Below are positions 43,439 through 52,968 of a DNA stretch of 64,000 nucleotides, in pieces. Origin of the DNA: Oxalicibacterium flavum (lineage in GTDB: Bacteria; Pseudomonadota; Gammaproteobacteria; Burkholderiales; Burkholderiaceae_D); the NCBI RefSeq assembly GCF_014635065.1, contig NZ_BMCG01000002.1, forward strand, positions 434,001 through 498,000, given 5' to 3'. The translations under genes and the position numbers were made by a program. Position 1 is the stretch's first letter, and every line of letters begins with the position of its first letter. The notes below the pieces were generated by a model, which was given only the letters and a program-made list of their open reading frames with translations, was not told the DNA's origin and did not search any database.

Positions 43439-44785
43439 ATGACCGCATCGTCAAACCGACTGACATGGCTCAGCAGCGGGTTGTTCTGGCGTACCTTCTT
43501 TCTGCTGGCATTCACGATCGCCGCCAGCATGGCAGCCTGGGTGGCGAGCTTCCGCATCGTCGAACAGACGCCGCGCGCCAACCAGATCGCGGCCCAGGTC
43601 ATCTCCATCGTCACCATCACGCGCACCGCCCTCACCCACTCGGCGCCCGACCTGCGGCGCGAACTGCTGTTCGATCTCGCCAGCAACGAAGGCATCCGCA
43701 TCTATCCGCTCGAAACCACCGACCGCGTCGAACCGCCGCTCAACACGCGCATGATGCAGGCGATCGAGGAAAACATCCGGCTTGGCCTCGGCGAGGACAC
43801 GCAGTTCGCGCGCAACGTCAACGAAGTGCCAGGGTTCTGGGTCAGCTTCACCATCGCCGACGACGAATACTGGCTGATGCTCGACCGCGAACGCATCGAA
43901 AGCACCACCGGCGTGCAATGGGCCGGCTGGGCCGCCGTCACGCTGCTGTTGTCGCTGCTGGGCGCGCTGATCATCTCGGGCCTCATCAACCAGCCACTGG
44001 CGCGCCTGGCGGCCGCTGCCAAGGCCGTCGCCAATGGCCGCCACATCACGCCGCTGCCGGAGCGCGGCCCGGCCGAAATCCGCGAAACCAATCGCAGCTT
44101 CAACCAGATGGTCGATGATCTCGAACGCGTCGATTCCGACCGCGCGCTGGTGCTGGCCGGCATCTCGCACGACCTGCGCACGCCGCTGGCGCGCATGCAG
44201 CTCGAGGTCGAACTGGCCGGCCTGCCGGACGAGGCGCGCAAGGGCATGCAATCGGACCTGGAGCAGATGGATGCCATCATCGGCCAGTTCCTCGACTATG
44301 CGAAACCGACCGACGATGCGAGCTTTGCGCGCGTCGATCTGTCTGCACTGCTGCGGCAGGCGGTGGCCGAGGCGCAGCGGCTGAGCGACGTCTCCATCGA
44401 GGCCGACATCGCCGAGGATATCGCAGTCAACGGCAATCCGGTCGAGATCAAGCGCATCGTCAGCAACCTGGTCGAGAACGCGCGGCGCTACGGCAAGCGC
44501 GCATCCGACGCACCGGTGCAGATCGAACTGCGCGCACATGGCGACCATGACAAGGTGATCGTCGAGTTCGGCGATCATGGCAACGGCGTCCCCGACGAAG
44601 AGATCACGCGCCTGCTGCGTCCCTTCACGCGCATGGATCAGGCGCGTGGCCAGGCCAATGGCGCCGGGCTGGGACTCGCCATCGTCGAGCGTATCGTCAA
44701 ACGCCACGGCGGCCGTCTGCTGCTGTCCAATCGCGACAGCGGGGGACTCGTCATCCGCATCGCGCTGCCGATCGCCAGGAAATAA
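43439..44785 (+). CDS. envZ: EnvZ-family sensor histidine kinase
   Basis: 448 residues. Two membrane helices (about 15-38 and 160-183) flank a periplasmic domain of about 120 residues. Then come HAMP (LINQPLARLAAAAKAVANG), HisKA with phospho-acceptor H244 in LAGISHDLRTPLARMQLE, and HATPase (NLVENARRYG, FGDHGNGVPDEE, GAGLGLAIVERIVKRHGG). The ATG at 43439 follows GAAAG; a TTG at 43418 is less likely. In enterics EnvZ responds to osmolarity and acid and controls porins. Confidence 0.94.
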   Translation: MTASSNRLTWLSSGLFWRTFFLLAFTIAASMAAWVASFRIVEQTPRANQIAAQVISIVTITRTALTHSAPDLRRELLFDLASNEGIRIYPLETTDRVEPPLNTRMMQAIEENIRLGLGEDTQFARNVNEVPGFWVSFTIADDEYWLMLDRERIESTTGVQWAGWAAVTLLLSLLGALIISGLINQPLARLAAAAKAVANGRHITPLPERGPAEIRETNRSFNQMVDDLERVDSDRALVLAGISHDLRTPLARMQLEVELAGLPDEARKGMQSDLEQMDAIIGQFLDYAKPTDDASFARVDLSALLRQAVAEAQRLSDVSIEADIAEDIAVNGNPVEIKRIVSNLVENARRYGKRASDAPVQIELRAHGDHDKVIVEFGDHGNGVPDEEITRLLRPFTRMDQARGQANGAGLGLAIVERIVKRHGGRLLLSNRDSGGLVIRIALPIARK

Positions 44786-44814
44786 GCTCCACGCTCATTT
44801 CCTGCGTACCAAAA

Positions 44815-44848
44815 GAAAAACGCACATTCCTTCGAATGTGCGTTTTGC
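44815..44848. terminator. Bidirectional terminator after envZ
   Basis: AAAACGCACATTC (44817-44829) pairs perfectly with GAATGTGCGTTTT (44834-44846) around CTTC. A and T runs on both sides let it serve envZ and the convergent small gene at 44883. Confidence 0.9.
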
Positions 44849-44882
44849 GTGGAAAGCGGCCGAATCGATCGGCAAGCAACGA

Positions 44883-45215
44883 TCAGCGCTGGTCGTCGTC
44901 CCTGACTTCCTTCACCACGCCTTCGATGACGTCGCCGCGCGACGCCGTGTGGCCGTAACCCGCATGACCAGGGTAGGCAGGCTGCGCCATGCCGGCAGCA
45001 CGCATCTTTTCCATCGCGCGATGCTTCTTGTACAACAGGACCGGAATCAGCAGCCAGCTCAGCAGCAGCACGGCCACCACCACCAGCAGACCCACCAGCA
45101 TCAGCAGGCCGAGCATCAGCCATGCGAAGAGGCGTGAAAAGAATCCGCCGGAACGGCTGCGGCGAAGGACCTGTTGCCAGTTGCTGGCTTGCTGCGTGAA
45201 GAAGAATGAAGTCAT
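44883..45215 (-). CDS. Small membrane protein of unknown function
   Basis: 110 residues from MTSFFFTQQASNWQQVLRRSRSGG. One long, or two close, hydrophobic segments lie at about 30-65 (LFAWLMLGLLMLVGLLVVVAVLLLSWLLIPVLL). A cytoplasmic tail follows with KKHRAMEKMRAAG and the ending DVIEGVVKEVRDDDQR. The ATG at 45215 was taken because upstream codons encode no conserved-looking sequence. The family is not recognised. Confidence 0.65.
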   Translation of the reverse strand: MTSFFFTQQASNWQQVLRRSRSGGFFSRLFAWLMLGLLMLVGLLVVVAVLLLSWLLIPVLLYKKHRAMEKMRAAGMAQPAYPGHAGYGHTASRGDVIEGVVKEVRDDDQR

Positions 45216-45453
45216 GGATGGCTTTCGATTACTTGTTTGCGGCTTTGCAGGTGCCGAATCGGCTGTCTGCATCCGTACTATGCGGCAATCCCGCACATGT
45301 CGCAATAGATGGGGACTTTTTACGGTAATTCAATGCATGTTCGACATTTTTATCGACACGGAACGACATGACAAAAAACCATGGCTGGTGTCGCCCGTCT
45401 TGCATGGGACCACGAAAACCGCAATAAATTTCCGCGTGGCCGCGATTCGGTAC

Positions 45454-45951
45454 TTAGTCGATACGATACAGCAAGGCCACCGCCTCTGCAGCGATGCCCT
45501 CCTCGCGCCCCAGATAGCCGAGCTTTTCATTGGTCTTGGCCTTGATGTTGATCTGGTTCGCCACCAGCCCGAGGTCGGCCGCCAGGTTGGCGACCATGGC
45601 CGGGATGTGCGGCGCCATCTTCGGTTTCTGCGCGATGATGGTGGCGTCGATATTGCCGACCGCGTAGCCGGCGGCCAGCACGCGCTTGGCGGCTTCGCGC
45701 AGCAGCACGCGCGAATCGGCGCCCTTGAATTCGTCCGCCGTGTCGGGAAAATGACGGCCGATATCGCCAAGGCCGGCGGCGCCGAACAGCGCATCGGTAA
45801 TCGCGTGCAGCAGCACGTCGGCGTCCGAATGGCCGAGCAGGCCGGTCGGATGCGGGATCGTCACGCCGCCGATGATCAGCTTGCGGCCTTCGACCAGCGC
45901 GTGGCAGTCGTAGCCCTGGCCGATACGATAGGGAATGGCGGGATGGCTCAT
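45454..45951 (-). CDS. ispF: 2-C-methyl-D-erythritol 2,4-cyclodiphosphate synthase IspF
   Basis: 165 residues. Catalyses the fifth step of the MEP isoprenoid pathway, making the cyclic diphosphate with release of CMP. The zinc site and family motifs are intact: [11 protein letters not shown] (D and H ligands), [21 protein letters not shown] and [14 protein letters not shown], with the C-terminal [24 protein letters not shown]. It overlaps ispD by 4 bases. Confidence 0.98.
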   Translation of the reverse strand: MSHPAIPYRIGQGYDCHALVEGRKLIIGGVTIPHPTGLLGHSDADVLLHAITDALFGAAGLGDIGRHFPDTADEFKGADSRVLLREAAKRVLAAGYAVGNIDATIIAQKPKMAPHIPAMVANLAADLGLVANQINIKAKTNEKLGYLGREEGIAAEAVALLYRID

Positions 45952-46649
45952 GCCTGACCTTTCAGATGAAGTTCGGCCAGCGCCACATCCTGCGGCAGCG
46001 TGACCTTGAAATTACGTGTACTGCCTTCGACCAGCTTCGGCACCAGGCCGAGCGCCTCGATGGCGGATGCCTCGTCGGTAACATCGGTCGCCTGCTCGAG
46101 CGCGCGCCGCAGCAGGCCGTAACTGAACATCTGCGGCGTCTGCGCCGCCCACAGGCGCTCGCGCGGCACGGTTTCCGCCACGCCCTGCCCGGCATCGGCG
46201 CGCTTGAGCGTATCAACCACCGGCAGTGCCAGCAGACCGCCCACCTCGTCACCCTTGAGCGCAGCGATCAAACGTTCGATCAGTTCCCCGTCCAGCCCCG
46301 GACGCGCCGCATCATGCACCAGTACCCAGTCGTCATCACCGACCTGTTCGCGCATCGCGCGCAAGCCGTGCAGCACCGAATCCTGACGCGTCGCACCGCC
46401 TACGCGCAGCACCGAGAGATCGACGCGGCCGGCCAGGGCGGAGGCAGCCAGCGCGCCATCGACATAACCGTCGTCGGGGCTGACCACCACGAAGGTATGG
46501 GCGATCATCGGCGTCTGCGCGAAAGCCGCCAAGGCATGCACCAGCATCGGCTGGCCGGCGATGTTCACATACTGCTTGGGGATTGCGCTGCCCATGCGAG
46601 CACCGATGCCCGCGGCGGGGATCAGACCGAAATAGCGTGCCGGCGTCAT
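45948..46649 (-). CDS. ispD: 2-C-methyl-D-erythritol 4-phosphate cytidylyltransferase IspD
   Basis: 233 residues. The third step of the MEP pathway (CTP-dependent). The nucleotide-binding start [28 protein letters not shown], the central [12 protein letters not shown] and the late [10 protein letters not shown] are present. Coupled to ispF through an ATGA-type overlap. Divergent from mfd. Confidence 0.98.
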   Translation of the reverse strand: MTPARYFGLIPAAGIGARMGSAIPKQYVNIAGQPMLVHALAAFAQTPMIAHTFVVVSPDDGYVDGALAASALAGRVDLSVLRVGGATRQDSVLHGLRAMREQVGDDDWVLVHDAARPGLDGELIERLIAALKGDEVGGLLALPVVDTLKRADAGQGVAETVPRERLWAAQTPQMFSYGLLRRALEQATDVTDEASAIEALGLVPKLVEGSTRNFKVTLPQDVALAELHLKGQA

Positions 46650-46909
46650 GCGATGCGAATGGATAGCGATGCGCGGGAAAGCGATACGGAGCCGGGTTGG
46701 AAAATCGCGAATGGATGCGCGGAGAAAATCGCGGAAGAAACTTCTAGGGAAGGCATGATGTCCGTCAGGGGATGCGCCCGACTCGAATAGGGGCTTGGTT
46801 TATAATCGCACCATAATTTTTCACTGTCAAATCAGGGACAAACGGCATGCGCTGCATGCTGCACCCGACCTTCCATGACATGTGCCCTGTGTGCCATGTT
46901 GGCAATTTG

Positions 46910-49900
46910 ATGTCCTTCGATCCTAAAAAGAATCTTCCCAAAGCCGGTACCCGTTTCGTTCTGCCGCCCGTCCACGGTTCGGCCGATGCCTTCGTGCTCG
47001 CGCAGGCTGCCATCGAACTGAAATCGCAGCAGCGCATGCTCGCCATCGTGGTCGCCAATCCCGGCGACGCGCAGCGCCTGCTGGCGGAAATCCCGTGGTT
47101 CGGCGGCAGCGCCGAACAGCCGCTGCGCTGCCACCTGCTGCCCGACTGGGAAACCCTGCCCTACGATGCCTTCTCGCCGCACGAGGACCTCGTGTCCGAA
47201 CGTTTGGCGACGCTGTACGAAGTCCTGAACGGCCAGTGCGACGTGCTGATCGTGCCGGCCACCACCGCGCTGCTGCGCATGGCGCCGCCGGCCTTTCTGG
47301 CGTCCTACACCTTCTACTTCAAGCAGGGCGAGACACTCGACGAGAATCGCCTGAAGACGCAGTTGCAGCTGGCCGGCTACACGCCCGTCAAGCAGGTCAT
47401 GTCGCCCGGCGAGTATTCGGTGCGCGGCGGCCTGATCGACCTCTTTCCGATGGGCTCGGTGCTGCCCTACCGCATCGACCTGTTCGGCGACACCATCGAC
47501 ACCATCCGTACCTTCGACGCCGACTCGCAGCGCTCGCTGTACCCGGTCAGGGAAGTACGCCTGCTGCCGGCACGCGAATTCCCGATGGACGAGGAAGCGC
47601 GCACTGCCTTCCGCGGCCGCTGGCGCGAAGTGTTCGAGGGCGATCCTTCGCGCTCGGTCATCTACAAGGACATCGGCAACGGCATCGCCTCGGCCGGCAT
47701 CGAATACTATCTGCCGCTTTTCTTCGAGCAAACCGCCACCCTGTTCGACTACCTGCCCGCCGACACCACCTTCGCCCTGATCGGCGAGATCGACGAGGCG
47801 ATCCGCCGCTTCTGGAGCGATACGCAGTCGCGCTACCGCTTCCTCAAGTCAGACCGCGAACGACCGGTGCTGGCGCCCGAGCAGATCTTCCTGTCGGACG
47901 AACAGTTCTTCACGCAGGCCAAGCCCTTCGGGCGCTGGGTCGTGCATGCGCAGGCGGTCGCGTCCGAAATCGCCGCGCCGCTGCCCAACATCGCCGTCAA
48001 CCGCCGCGCCGACGATCCGCTCGTCAACCTGCGGTCCTGGCTGCTGCAGACCGACAAGCGCGTGCTGATCTGCGCCGAAAGCGCAGGCCGGCGCGAAACG
48101 CTGCAGCAGTACTTCAACGAATACGACCTGCCGCTGACGCTGGCCGAAAACTACGCAGACTTCGCGACCGCCGACGCCCGCCTGATGCTCGGCGTGGCGC
48201 CGCTGCATGCCGGCTTCGAACTCGGCGAGGCCTTCGACAAGCTGGCCTTCGTCACCGAAGCCGAACTCTATGCCGGCTCGGGCCGTCGCATCGGCGGCAA
48301 GAAGCAGGAAGGCGCGACCCAGGTCGAATCCATGGTGCGCGACCTGTCGGAACTCAAGATCGGCGACCCGGTGGTGCACGTCAACCACGGCATCGGCCGC
48401 TACATGGGCCTGATCAGCATGGACCTCGGCGAAGGCGAGACCGAGTTCCTGCATCTCGAATACGCGAAGGAAACCAAGCTCTACGTGCCGGTCTCGCAGC
48501 TGCACGTGATCTCGCGCTATTCGGGCGCCTCGCCCGAGGACGCGCCGCTGCATGCGCTGGGGTCCGGCCAGTGGGAAAAGGCCAAGCGCCGCGCCGCCGA
48601 GAAGATCCGCGACACCGCCGCCGAACTGCTGAACCTCTACGCGCGCCGCGCGCTGCGCGAAGGCCATGCCTTCCAGTACTCAGCGCACGACTACGACGCC
48701 TTTGCCGAAAGCTTCGGCTTCGAGGAAACGCCGGACCAGCGCGAAGCCATCAACAACGTGATCCGCGACATGACCTCCGGCAAGCCGATGGACCGCCTGG
48801 TGTGCGGCGACGTCGGCTTCGGCAAGACCGAGGTTGCCCTGCGCGCCGCCTTCATCGCCGTCATGGGCGGCAAGCAGGTCGCGATCCTGGCGCCGACCAC
48901 GCTGCTGGCCGAGCAGCATGCGCAGACCTTTGCCGACCGCTTTGCCGACTGGCCGGTGCGCATCGCCGAGCTGTCGCGCTTCCGTACCGGCAAGGAAGTC
49001 GCGCAGGCGATCAAGGGCATGTCGGACGGCACGGTCGATATCGTGATCGGCACCCACAAGCTGCTCTCGCCCGAGGTGAAATTCACGCGGCTCGGACTCG
49101 TCATCATCGACGAGGAACACCGCTTCGGCGTGCGCCAGAAGGAAGCGCTGAAAGCGCTGCGCGCCGAGGTCGATGTGCTGACGCTGACCGCCACGCCGAT
49201 CCCGCGCACGCTCGGCATGGCGCTCGAAGGCCTGCGCGACTTTTCGATCATCGCCACCGCGCCGCAGAAACGTCTGGCGATCAAGACCTTCGTGCGCGGC
49301 GAGAACGATTCCATCATCCGCGAAGCCTGCCTGCGCGAATTGAAGCGCGGCGGCCAGGTCTATTTCCTGCACAACGAGGTCGAGACGATCGCCAACCGCA
49401 AGGCGATGCTCGAGGAACTGCTGCCGGAAGCGCGCATCGGCGTGGCTCACGGCCAGATGCACGAACGCGACCTGGAAAAGGTCATGCGCGATTTCGTCGC
49501 GCAGCGCTTCAACGTCCTGCTCTGCACCACGATCATCGAAACCGGCATCGACGTGCCGACCGCCAACACCATCATCATGCACCGCGCCGACAAGTTCGGC
49601 CTCGCACAACTGCACCAGTTGCGCGGCCGCGTTGGCCGTTCACATCACCAGGCCTATGCCTACCTGCTGGTGCACGACGTGCAGGGCCTGAGCAAGCAGG
49701 CGCAGCGCCGGCTCGACGCGATCCAGCAGATGGAGGAACTCGGCAGCGGCTTCTACCTCGCCATGCACGATCTGGAAATCCGTGGCGCCGGCGAGGTGCT
49801 CGGCGAGAACCAGTCGGGCGAGATGACCGAGATCGGCTTCCAGCTCTATTCGGACATGCTCAACGAAGCCGTGCGCTCGCTGAAGAACGGCAAGGAGCCG

Positions 49901-50356
49901 GACCTCGCCGCACCGCTGTCGTCCACCACCGAGATCAACCTGCACGTGCCCGCCCTGCTGCCGGAAACCTATTGCGGCGACGTGCACGAGCGCCTGTCGA
50001 TCTACAAGCGGCTCGCCAACTGCAGCACGCAGGATGCGGTCAACGACCTGCAGGAAGAACTGATCGACCGTTTCGGCAAGCTGCCGGATGCAGCGCAGGC
50101 ACTGATCGAAACGCACCGCCTGCGCGTGGCCGCCAAGCCGGTCGGCATCGTCAAGATCGATGCGCACGCGGAATCGGCTACGCTGCAGTTCGAGCCCAAT
50201 CCGCCGATCGATGCCATGCGCATCATCGAACTGATCCAGAAGAACCGCCACATCAAGCTCAACGGCCAGGACAAGCTGCGCATCACGGCCAGCATGCCCG
50301 ATCTGGCGGCGCGCGCGACGCAGATCAGGAACACCATACGCGCGCTGCTATCATGA
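46910..50356 (+). CDS. mfd: Transcription-repair coupling factor Mfd
   Basis: 1148 residues. It removes RNA polymerase stalled at DNA damage and recruits UvrA. The UvrB-homology start (LLPDWETLPYDAFSPHEDLVSERL), the RNAP-interacting CarD-like domain (IGDPVVHVNHGIGRYMGL), helicase motif I (CGDVGFGKTEVALRAAF), DEEH box, TATPIPRTL, the RGRVGRS motif VI region and a C-terminal TRCF domain are all present. Start taken at ATG 46910 (MSFDPKKNLPKAG). An in-frame ATG at 46847 has the better ribosome site (AGGGAC) and would add 21 residues. A TATAAT box lies at 46801-46806. Confidence 0.97.
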   Translation: MSFDPKKNLPKAGTRFVLPPVHGSADAFVLAQAAIELKSQQRMLAIVVANPGDAQRLLAEIPWFGGSAEQPLRCHLLPDWETLPYDAFSPHEDLVSERLATLYEVLNGQCDVLIVPATTALLRMAPPAFLASYTFYFKQGETLDENRLKTQLQLAGYTPVKQVMSPGEYSVRGGLIDLFPMGSVLPYRIDLFGDTIDTIRTFDADSQRSLYPVREVRLLPAREFPMDEEARTAFRGRWREVFEGDPSRSVIYKDIGNGIASAGIEYYLPLFFEQTATLFDYLPADTTFALIGEIDEAIRRFWSDTQSRYRFLKSDRERPVLAPEQIFLSDEQFFTQAKPFGRWVVHAQAVASEIAAPLPNIAVNRRADDPLVNLRSWLLQTDKRVLICAESAGRRETLQQYFNEYDLPLTLAENYADFATADARLMLGVAPLHAGFELGEAFDKLAFVTEAELYAGSGRRIGGKKQEGATQVESMVRDLSELKIGDPVVHVNHGIGRYMGLISMDLGEGETEFLHLEYAKETKLYVPVSQLHVISRYSGASPEDAPLHALGSGQWEKAKRRAAEKIRDTAAELLNLYARRALREGHAFQYSAHDYDAFAESFGFEETPDQREAINNVIRDMTSGKPMDRLVCGDVGFGKTEVALRAAFIAVMGGKQVAILAPTTLLAEQHAQTFADRFADWPVRIAELSRFRTGKEVAQAIKGMSDGTVDIVIGTHKLLSPEVKFTRLGLVIIDEEHRFGVRQKEALKALRAEVDVLTLTATPIPRTLGMALEGLRDFSIIATAPQKRLAIKTFVRGENDSIIREACLRELKRGGQVYFLHNEVETIANRKAMLEELLPEARIGVAHGQMHERDLEKVMRDFVAQRFNVLLCTTIIETGIDVPTANTIIMHRADKFGLAQLHQLRGRVGRSHHQAYAYLLVHDVQGLSKQAQRRLDAIQQMEELGSGFYLAMHDLEIRGAGEVLGENQSGEMTEIGFQLYSDMLNEAVRSLKNGKEPDLAAPLSSTTEINLHVPALLPETYCGDVHERLSIYKRLANCSTQDAVNDLQEELIDRFGKLPDAAQALIETHRLRVAAKPVGIVKIDAHAESATLQFEPNPPIDAMRIIELIQKNRHIKLNGQDKLRITASMPDLAARATQIRNTIRALLS

Positions 50357-50396
50357 GCGGCATGACTTCCTCATACTCACGCATCACTGCCCATTC

Positions 50397-51242
50397 ATGA
50401 ATCTGATTCTGCAAGGAAACTCCGCCCCGCGTCATCTCGTCGAACAGGTCGCCGCCCTGGCCCGCCCGCGCGCCATCGTCGCCATCGGCGAGCACGCCTA
50501 CCGCTGCGAGGAAGTCACTTACAACGACGAAGTCAAGGCGCAGATCGATCTGGCGGCCTGGGCCTCGCAGCTCGACTATGCCTTTCTCGAAGGCCGCCGC
50601 GCGCTTGGCGATTTCGGCCTGCTGGCGATGGACATGGATTCGACCCTGATCACCATCGAATGCATCGACGAGATCGCCGACATGCAGGGCCTGAAGCCGC
50701 AGGTGGCGGAAATCACCGAAGCCGCCATGCGCGGCAAGATCGAATTCCGAGAAAGCTTGATGCGGCGCGTGGCGCTGCTCGAAGGGCTGGATGCGAGCGC
50801 CCTGCAGCGTGTCTATAACGAACGGCTGCAGTTGTCGCCGGGTGCCGAAGCGATGCTGGCGGCAGTCAAGGCCGCCGGGCTGAAGACGCTGCTGGTCTCG
50901 GGCGGCTTCACCTTCTTCACCGACCGCGTCAAGGAACGGCTCGGGCTCGACCATGCGCATTCCAACCGGCTCGAAGTCGTGGACGGCAAGCTGACCGGCC
51001 GTATCGTCGGCGACATCGTTGACGGCGAAGAAAAGATGCGCACCGTGCAGCGCGTCTGCGACGAACTCGGCATCTCGCCGAAACAGGCCATCGTCATGGG
51101 CGACGGTGCCAACGACCTGCGCATGATGGGCATCGCCGGCCTGTCGGTCGCCTTCCGCGCCAAGCCCATCGTGCGCGAGCAGGCGGACGTCAGCCTCAAC
51201 TTCGTCGGTCTCGACGGCATTCTCAAGCTCTTCACCCGCTGA
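50397..51242 (+). CDS. serB: Phosphoserine phosphatase SerB
   Basis: 281 residues. The last step of serine biosynthesis. HAD-type motifs: MDMDSTLI (nucleophile D79, acid D81), LVSGGFTFF, and MGDGANDLRMM. The helical cap has ECIDEIADMQGLKPQVAEITEAAMRG with the substrate-binding glutamate. The N-terminal ~70 residues are a short regulatory-type extension. It follows mfd by 40 bases. Confidence 0.97.
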   Translation: MNLILQGNSAPRHLVEQVAALARPRAIVAIGEHAYRCEEVTYNDEVKAQIDLAAWASQLDYAFLEGRRALGDFGLLAMDMDSTLITIECIDEIADMQGLKPQVAEITEAAMRGKIEFRESLMRRVALLEGLDASALQRVYNERLQLSPGAEAMLAAVKAAGLKTLLVSGGFTFFTDRVKERLGLDHAHSNRLEVVDGKLTGRIVGDIVDGEEKMRTVQRVCDELGISPKQAIVMGDGANDLRMMGIAGLSVAFRAKPIVREQADVSLNFVGLDGILKLFTR

Positions 51243-51495
51243 TCGTCGCACGTTGCGGCGCAGGTGACGTTCGCCGCCTGCCGCCTCGGCAATCGCACCG
51301 TGTTCCGGCATTCTGCCGGAACATCCGCTGTCGCATCCCCGCCAATAGCCGTGCAAATCAGTCGGAAATCCACCGCTTTGTGCGCCGATTCGTTTGCATT
51401 GCTACGTAGTTTTACTTATTCTTTCAGGCAGAACAGGAGAATCACCCCAGACACCCGGCCGGCCACACGGCACGCACCATCGCAGGAACTCCGCC

Positions 51496-52254
51496 ATGAA
51501 CAACACCTTTGGCCCCCGCCCCGTCGAATCCTCGAGCTGGCAACGCTGGAGCAAGGAAGCGCTCCATCTCTCCGGCAAGCATCTCGCCCTCAACGTCTGC
51601 CTCGTGCTCGCCACCGTCGGCCTGCTGTCGCCGTTCTCGCCGATGCTGCTGCTGATCATCTCGCCGGCGCTGGTCGGCATCTTCGTGCTGGTGGCCTACA
51701 GCGCCGACTCGTCCGAACCCGTGCTGACGACGCTCAAACGCGCTCCCGCCGGCATTCTGCGCGTCCTGCTGTGCTCGACGCTGGCGGTCACCGTCCTTGC
51801 GGTCGCCTTCTTCCTGATCGTCATGATCGTCAAGGGCACCGCCGTCGGCGGTCCCGCGGCGACCTCGACCTACGTGCCGCAGGACTACCAGATCAGCGAC
51901 TTCCTGGTCGGCTCCAAGGCGCTGTTCTCCATCGGCCTGTGGCTGCTGGTAATCCTGCCGTGGTTCGCCATCCCGCTGATCGTCTGCACCGATCTGCCGC
52001 TGCGCCTGTGCCTGGACCATACCTTCAAGGCCTTCAACCAGAACAAGTTCGTCGTCATCGTGGTCTTCCTCAGCGCCCTGCTGATGATGGGCGGCGCCCT
52101 GTTTCACGGGCTGACCGTGGTGCCGCTGTTCCCCATCCTTGGCGGCTTGATGTACGCGGCCTATCGCCACATCTTCATGGGCATGCCGCCGCTGGAAACC
52201 AGCGAAGCCAAGAGCAAGGCCGGCATCTTCGACCGCTTTCTGCAGCCCAAGTGA
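51496..52254 (+). CDS. Multi-pass inner-membrane protein of unknown function
   Basis: 252 residues with about six hydrophobic segments (for example LALNVCLVLATVGLLSPFSPMLLLIISPALVGIFVLVAY, LLCSTLAVTVLAVAFFLIVMIV, LWLLVILPWFAIPLIV and FVVIVVFLSALLMMGG). The cytoplasmic tail is ETSEAKSKAGIFDRFLQPK. It looks like the betaproteobacterial BPSS1780-type membrane proteins, but that match is from memory. AGGAAC is placed 6 bases before the ATG. A 253-base gap separates it from serB. Confidence 0.75.
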   Translation: MNNTFGPRPVESSSWQRWSKEALHLSGKHLALNVCLVLATVGLLSPFSPMLLLIISPALVGIFVLVAYSADSSEPVLTTLKRAPAGILRVLLCSTLAVTVLAVAFFLIVMIVKGTAVGGPAATSTYVPQDYQISDFLVGSKALFSIGLWLLVILPWFAIPLIVCTDLPLRLCLDHTFKAFNQNKFVVIVVFLSALLMMGGALFHGLTVVPLFPILGGLMYAAYRHIFMGMPPLETSEAKSKAGIFDRFLQPK

Positions 52255-52340
52255 CCTCTCCCGCCGCGCATCGGTCTTGATGCGCGGAACTTCGCCTCCA
52301 CATACCCTATCAGACTGACAACTGTCCTCTGGAGGCAAGC

Positions 52341-52700
52341 ATGAACGATCAACTGGTGCTGGACCAGCCGCTGCAATCGGCCAAGAACCTGGCGTGGTGG
52401 CTCTACATCGGCCACGGCCTCAGCCTCGTGTTCTCGCTCGGCATGCTGTCCTTCGTGCCGCTGATCATCAACTACGTCAAACGCGGCGACACCGCCGGCA
52501 CCTTCGTCCACAGCCATCACAGCTGGCAGATTCGCTCGTTCTGGTGGTACGTGGTCTGGGTGGTGGTCGGCGGCGTGCTGTGGATCACCTTCATCGGCAT
52601 TCCTGCCGCGATGCTGGTGTGGGCGGTGGCGTGGCTGTGGAAGGCCTACCGGCTGATCAAGGGCCTGGTCGATCTGAACGAAAACAGGACCATGCCCTAA
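52341..52700 (+). CDS. Small membrane protein, DUF4870-like
   Basis: 119 residues with three hydrophobic segments (about 17-45, 68-85 and 90-105). The segment HSHHSWQIRSFWWYVVWVVVGG matches the conserved H-x-x-W-Q-I-R-T/S-FW core of the DUF4870 family. The function is unknown. TCTGGAGGCAAGC is a strong ribosome site. Co-directional with the membrane gene upstream (86-base gap). Confidence 0.75.
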   Translation: MNDQLVLDQPLQSAKNLAWWLYIGHGLSLVFSLGMLSFVPLIINYVKRGDTAGTFVHSHHSWQIRSFWWYVVWVVVGGVLWITFIGIPAAMLVWAVAWLWKAYRLIKGLVDLNENRTMP

Positions 52701-52706
52701 AACGAC

Positions 52707-52731
52707 GTGCCGCTGCGCCTTGCAGCGGCAC
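52707..52731 (+). terminator. Perfect GC hairpin after the DUF4870-like gene
   Basis: GTGCCGCTGC pairs perfectly with GCAGCGGCAC around GCCTT. There is no T tract, so it may be a rho-assisted end or an RNA-stabilising hairpin. Confidence 0.5.
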
Positions 52732-52830
52732 ACACAGACCGGCACTGCAGAAATCGACCGCACTGCCAACGGCTGCGCGTAACCGGTACGCAGCGCGTCC
52801 CGCATGCTCGGTCCGCGCAGGTATCTCCCC

Positions 52831-52836
52831 TATAAT
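52831..52836 (+). promoter_or_regulatory. -10 element upstream of the hydantoinase operon
   Basis: A perfect TATAAT lies 132 bases before the first gene. The -35 region is poor (TCGGTC), suggesting an activator. The implied leader is about 125 bases. Confidence 0.45.
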
Positions 52837-52968
52837 GTCTGCTGATCAAGTCCACGGGCGGTGCCTGATGGCGCAGGCTCTTCATCGTCATGCGCACATC
52901 GATCCAGCCGGCATGCCGCCCGCTCCCCTGTTCTGTTTGAATGACGCCTTTGTTCGAGGAAGGAAACA

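Noticed and set aside
47095-50400. 1101-codon plus-strand frame overlapping mfd
   Set aside because: Out of phase with mfd, Arg/Ala-rich, no motifs; shadow frame.
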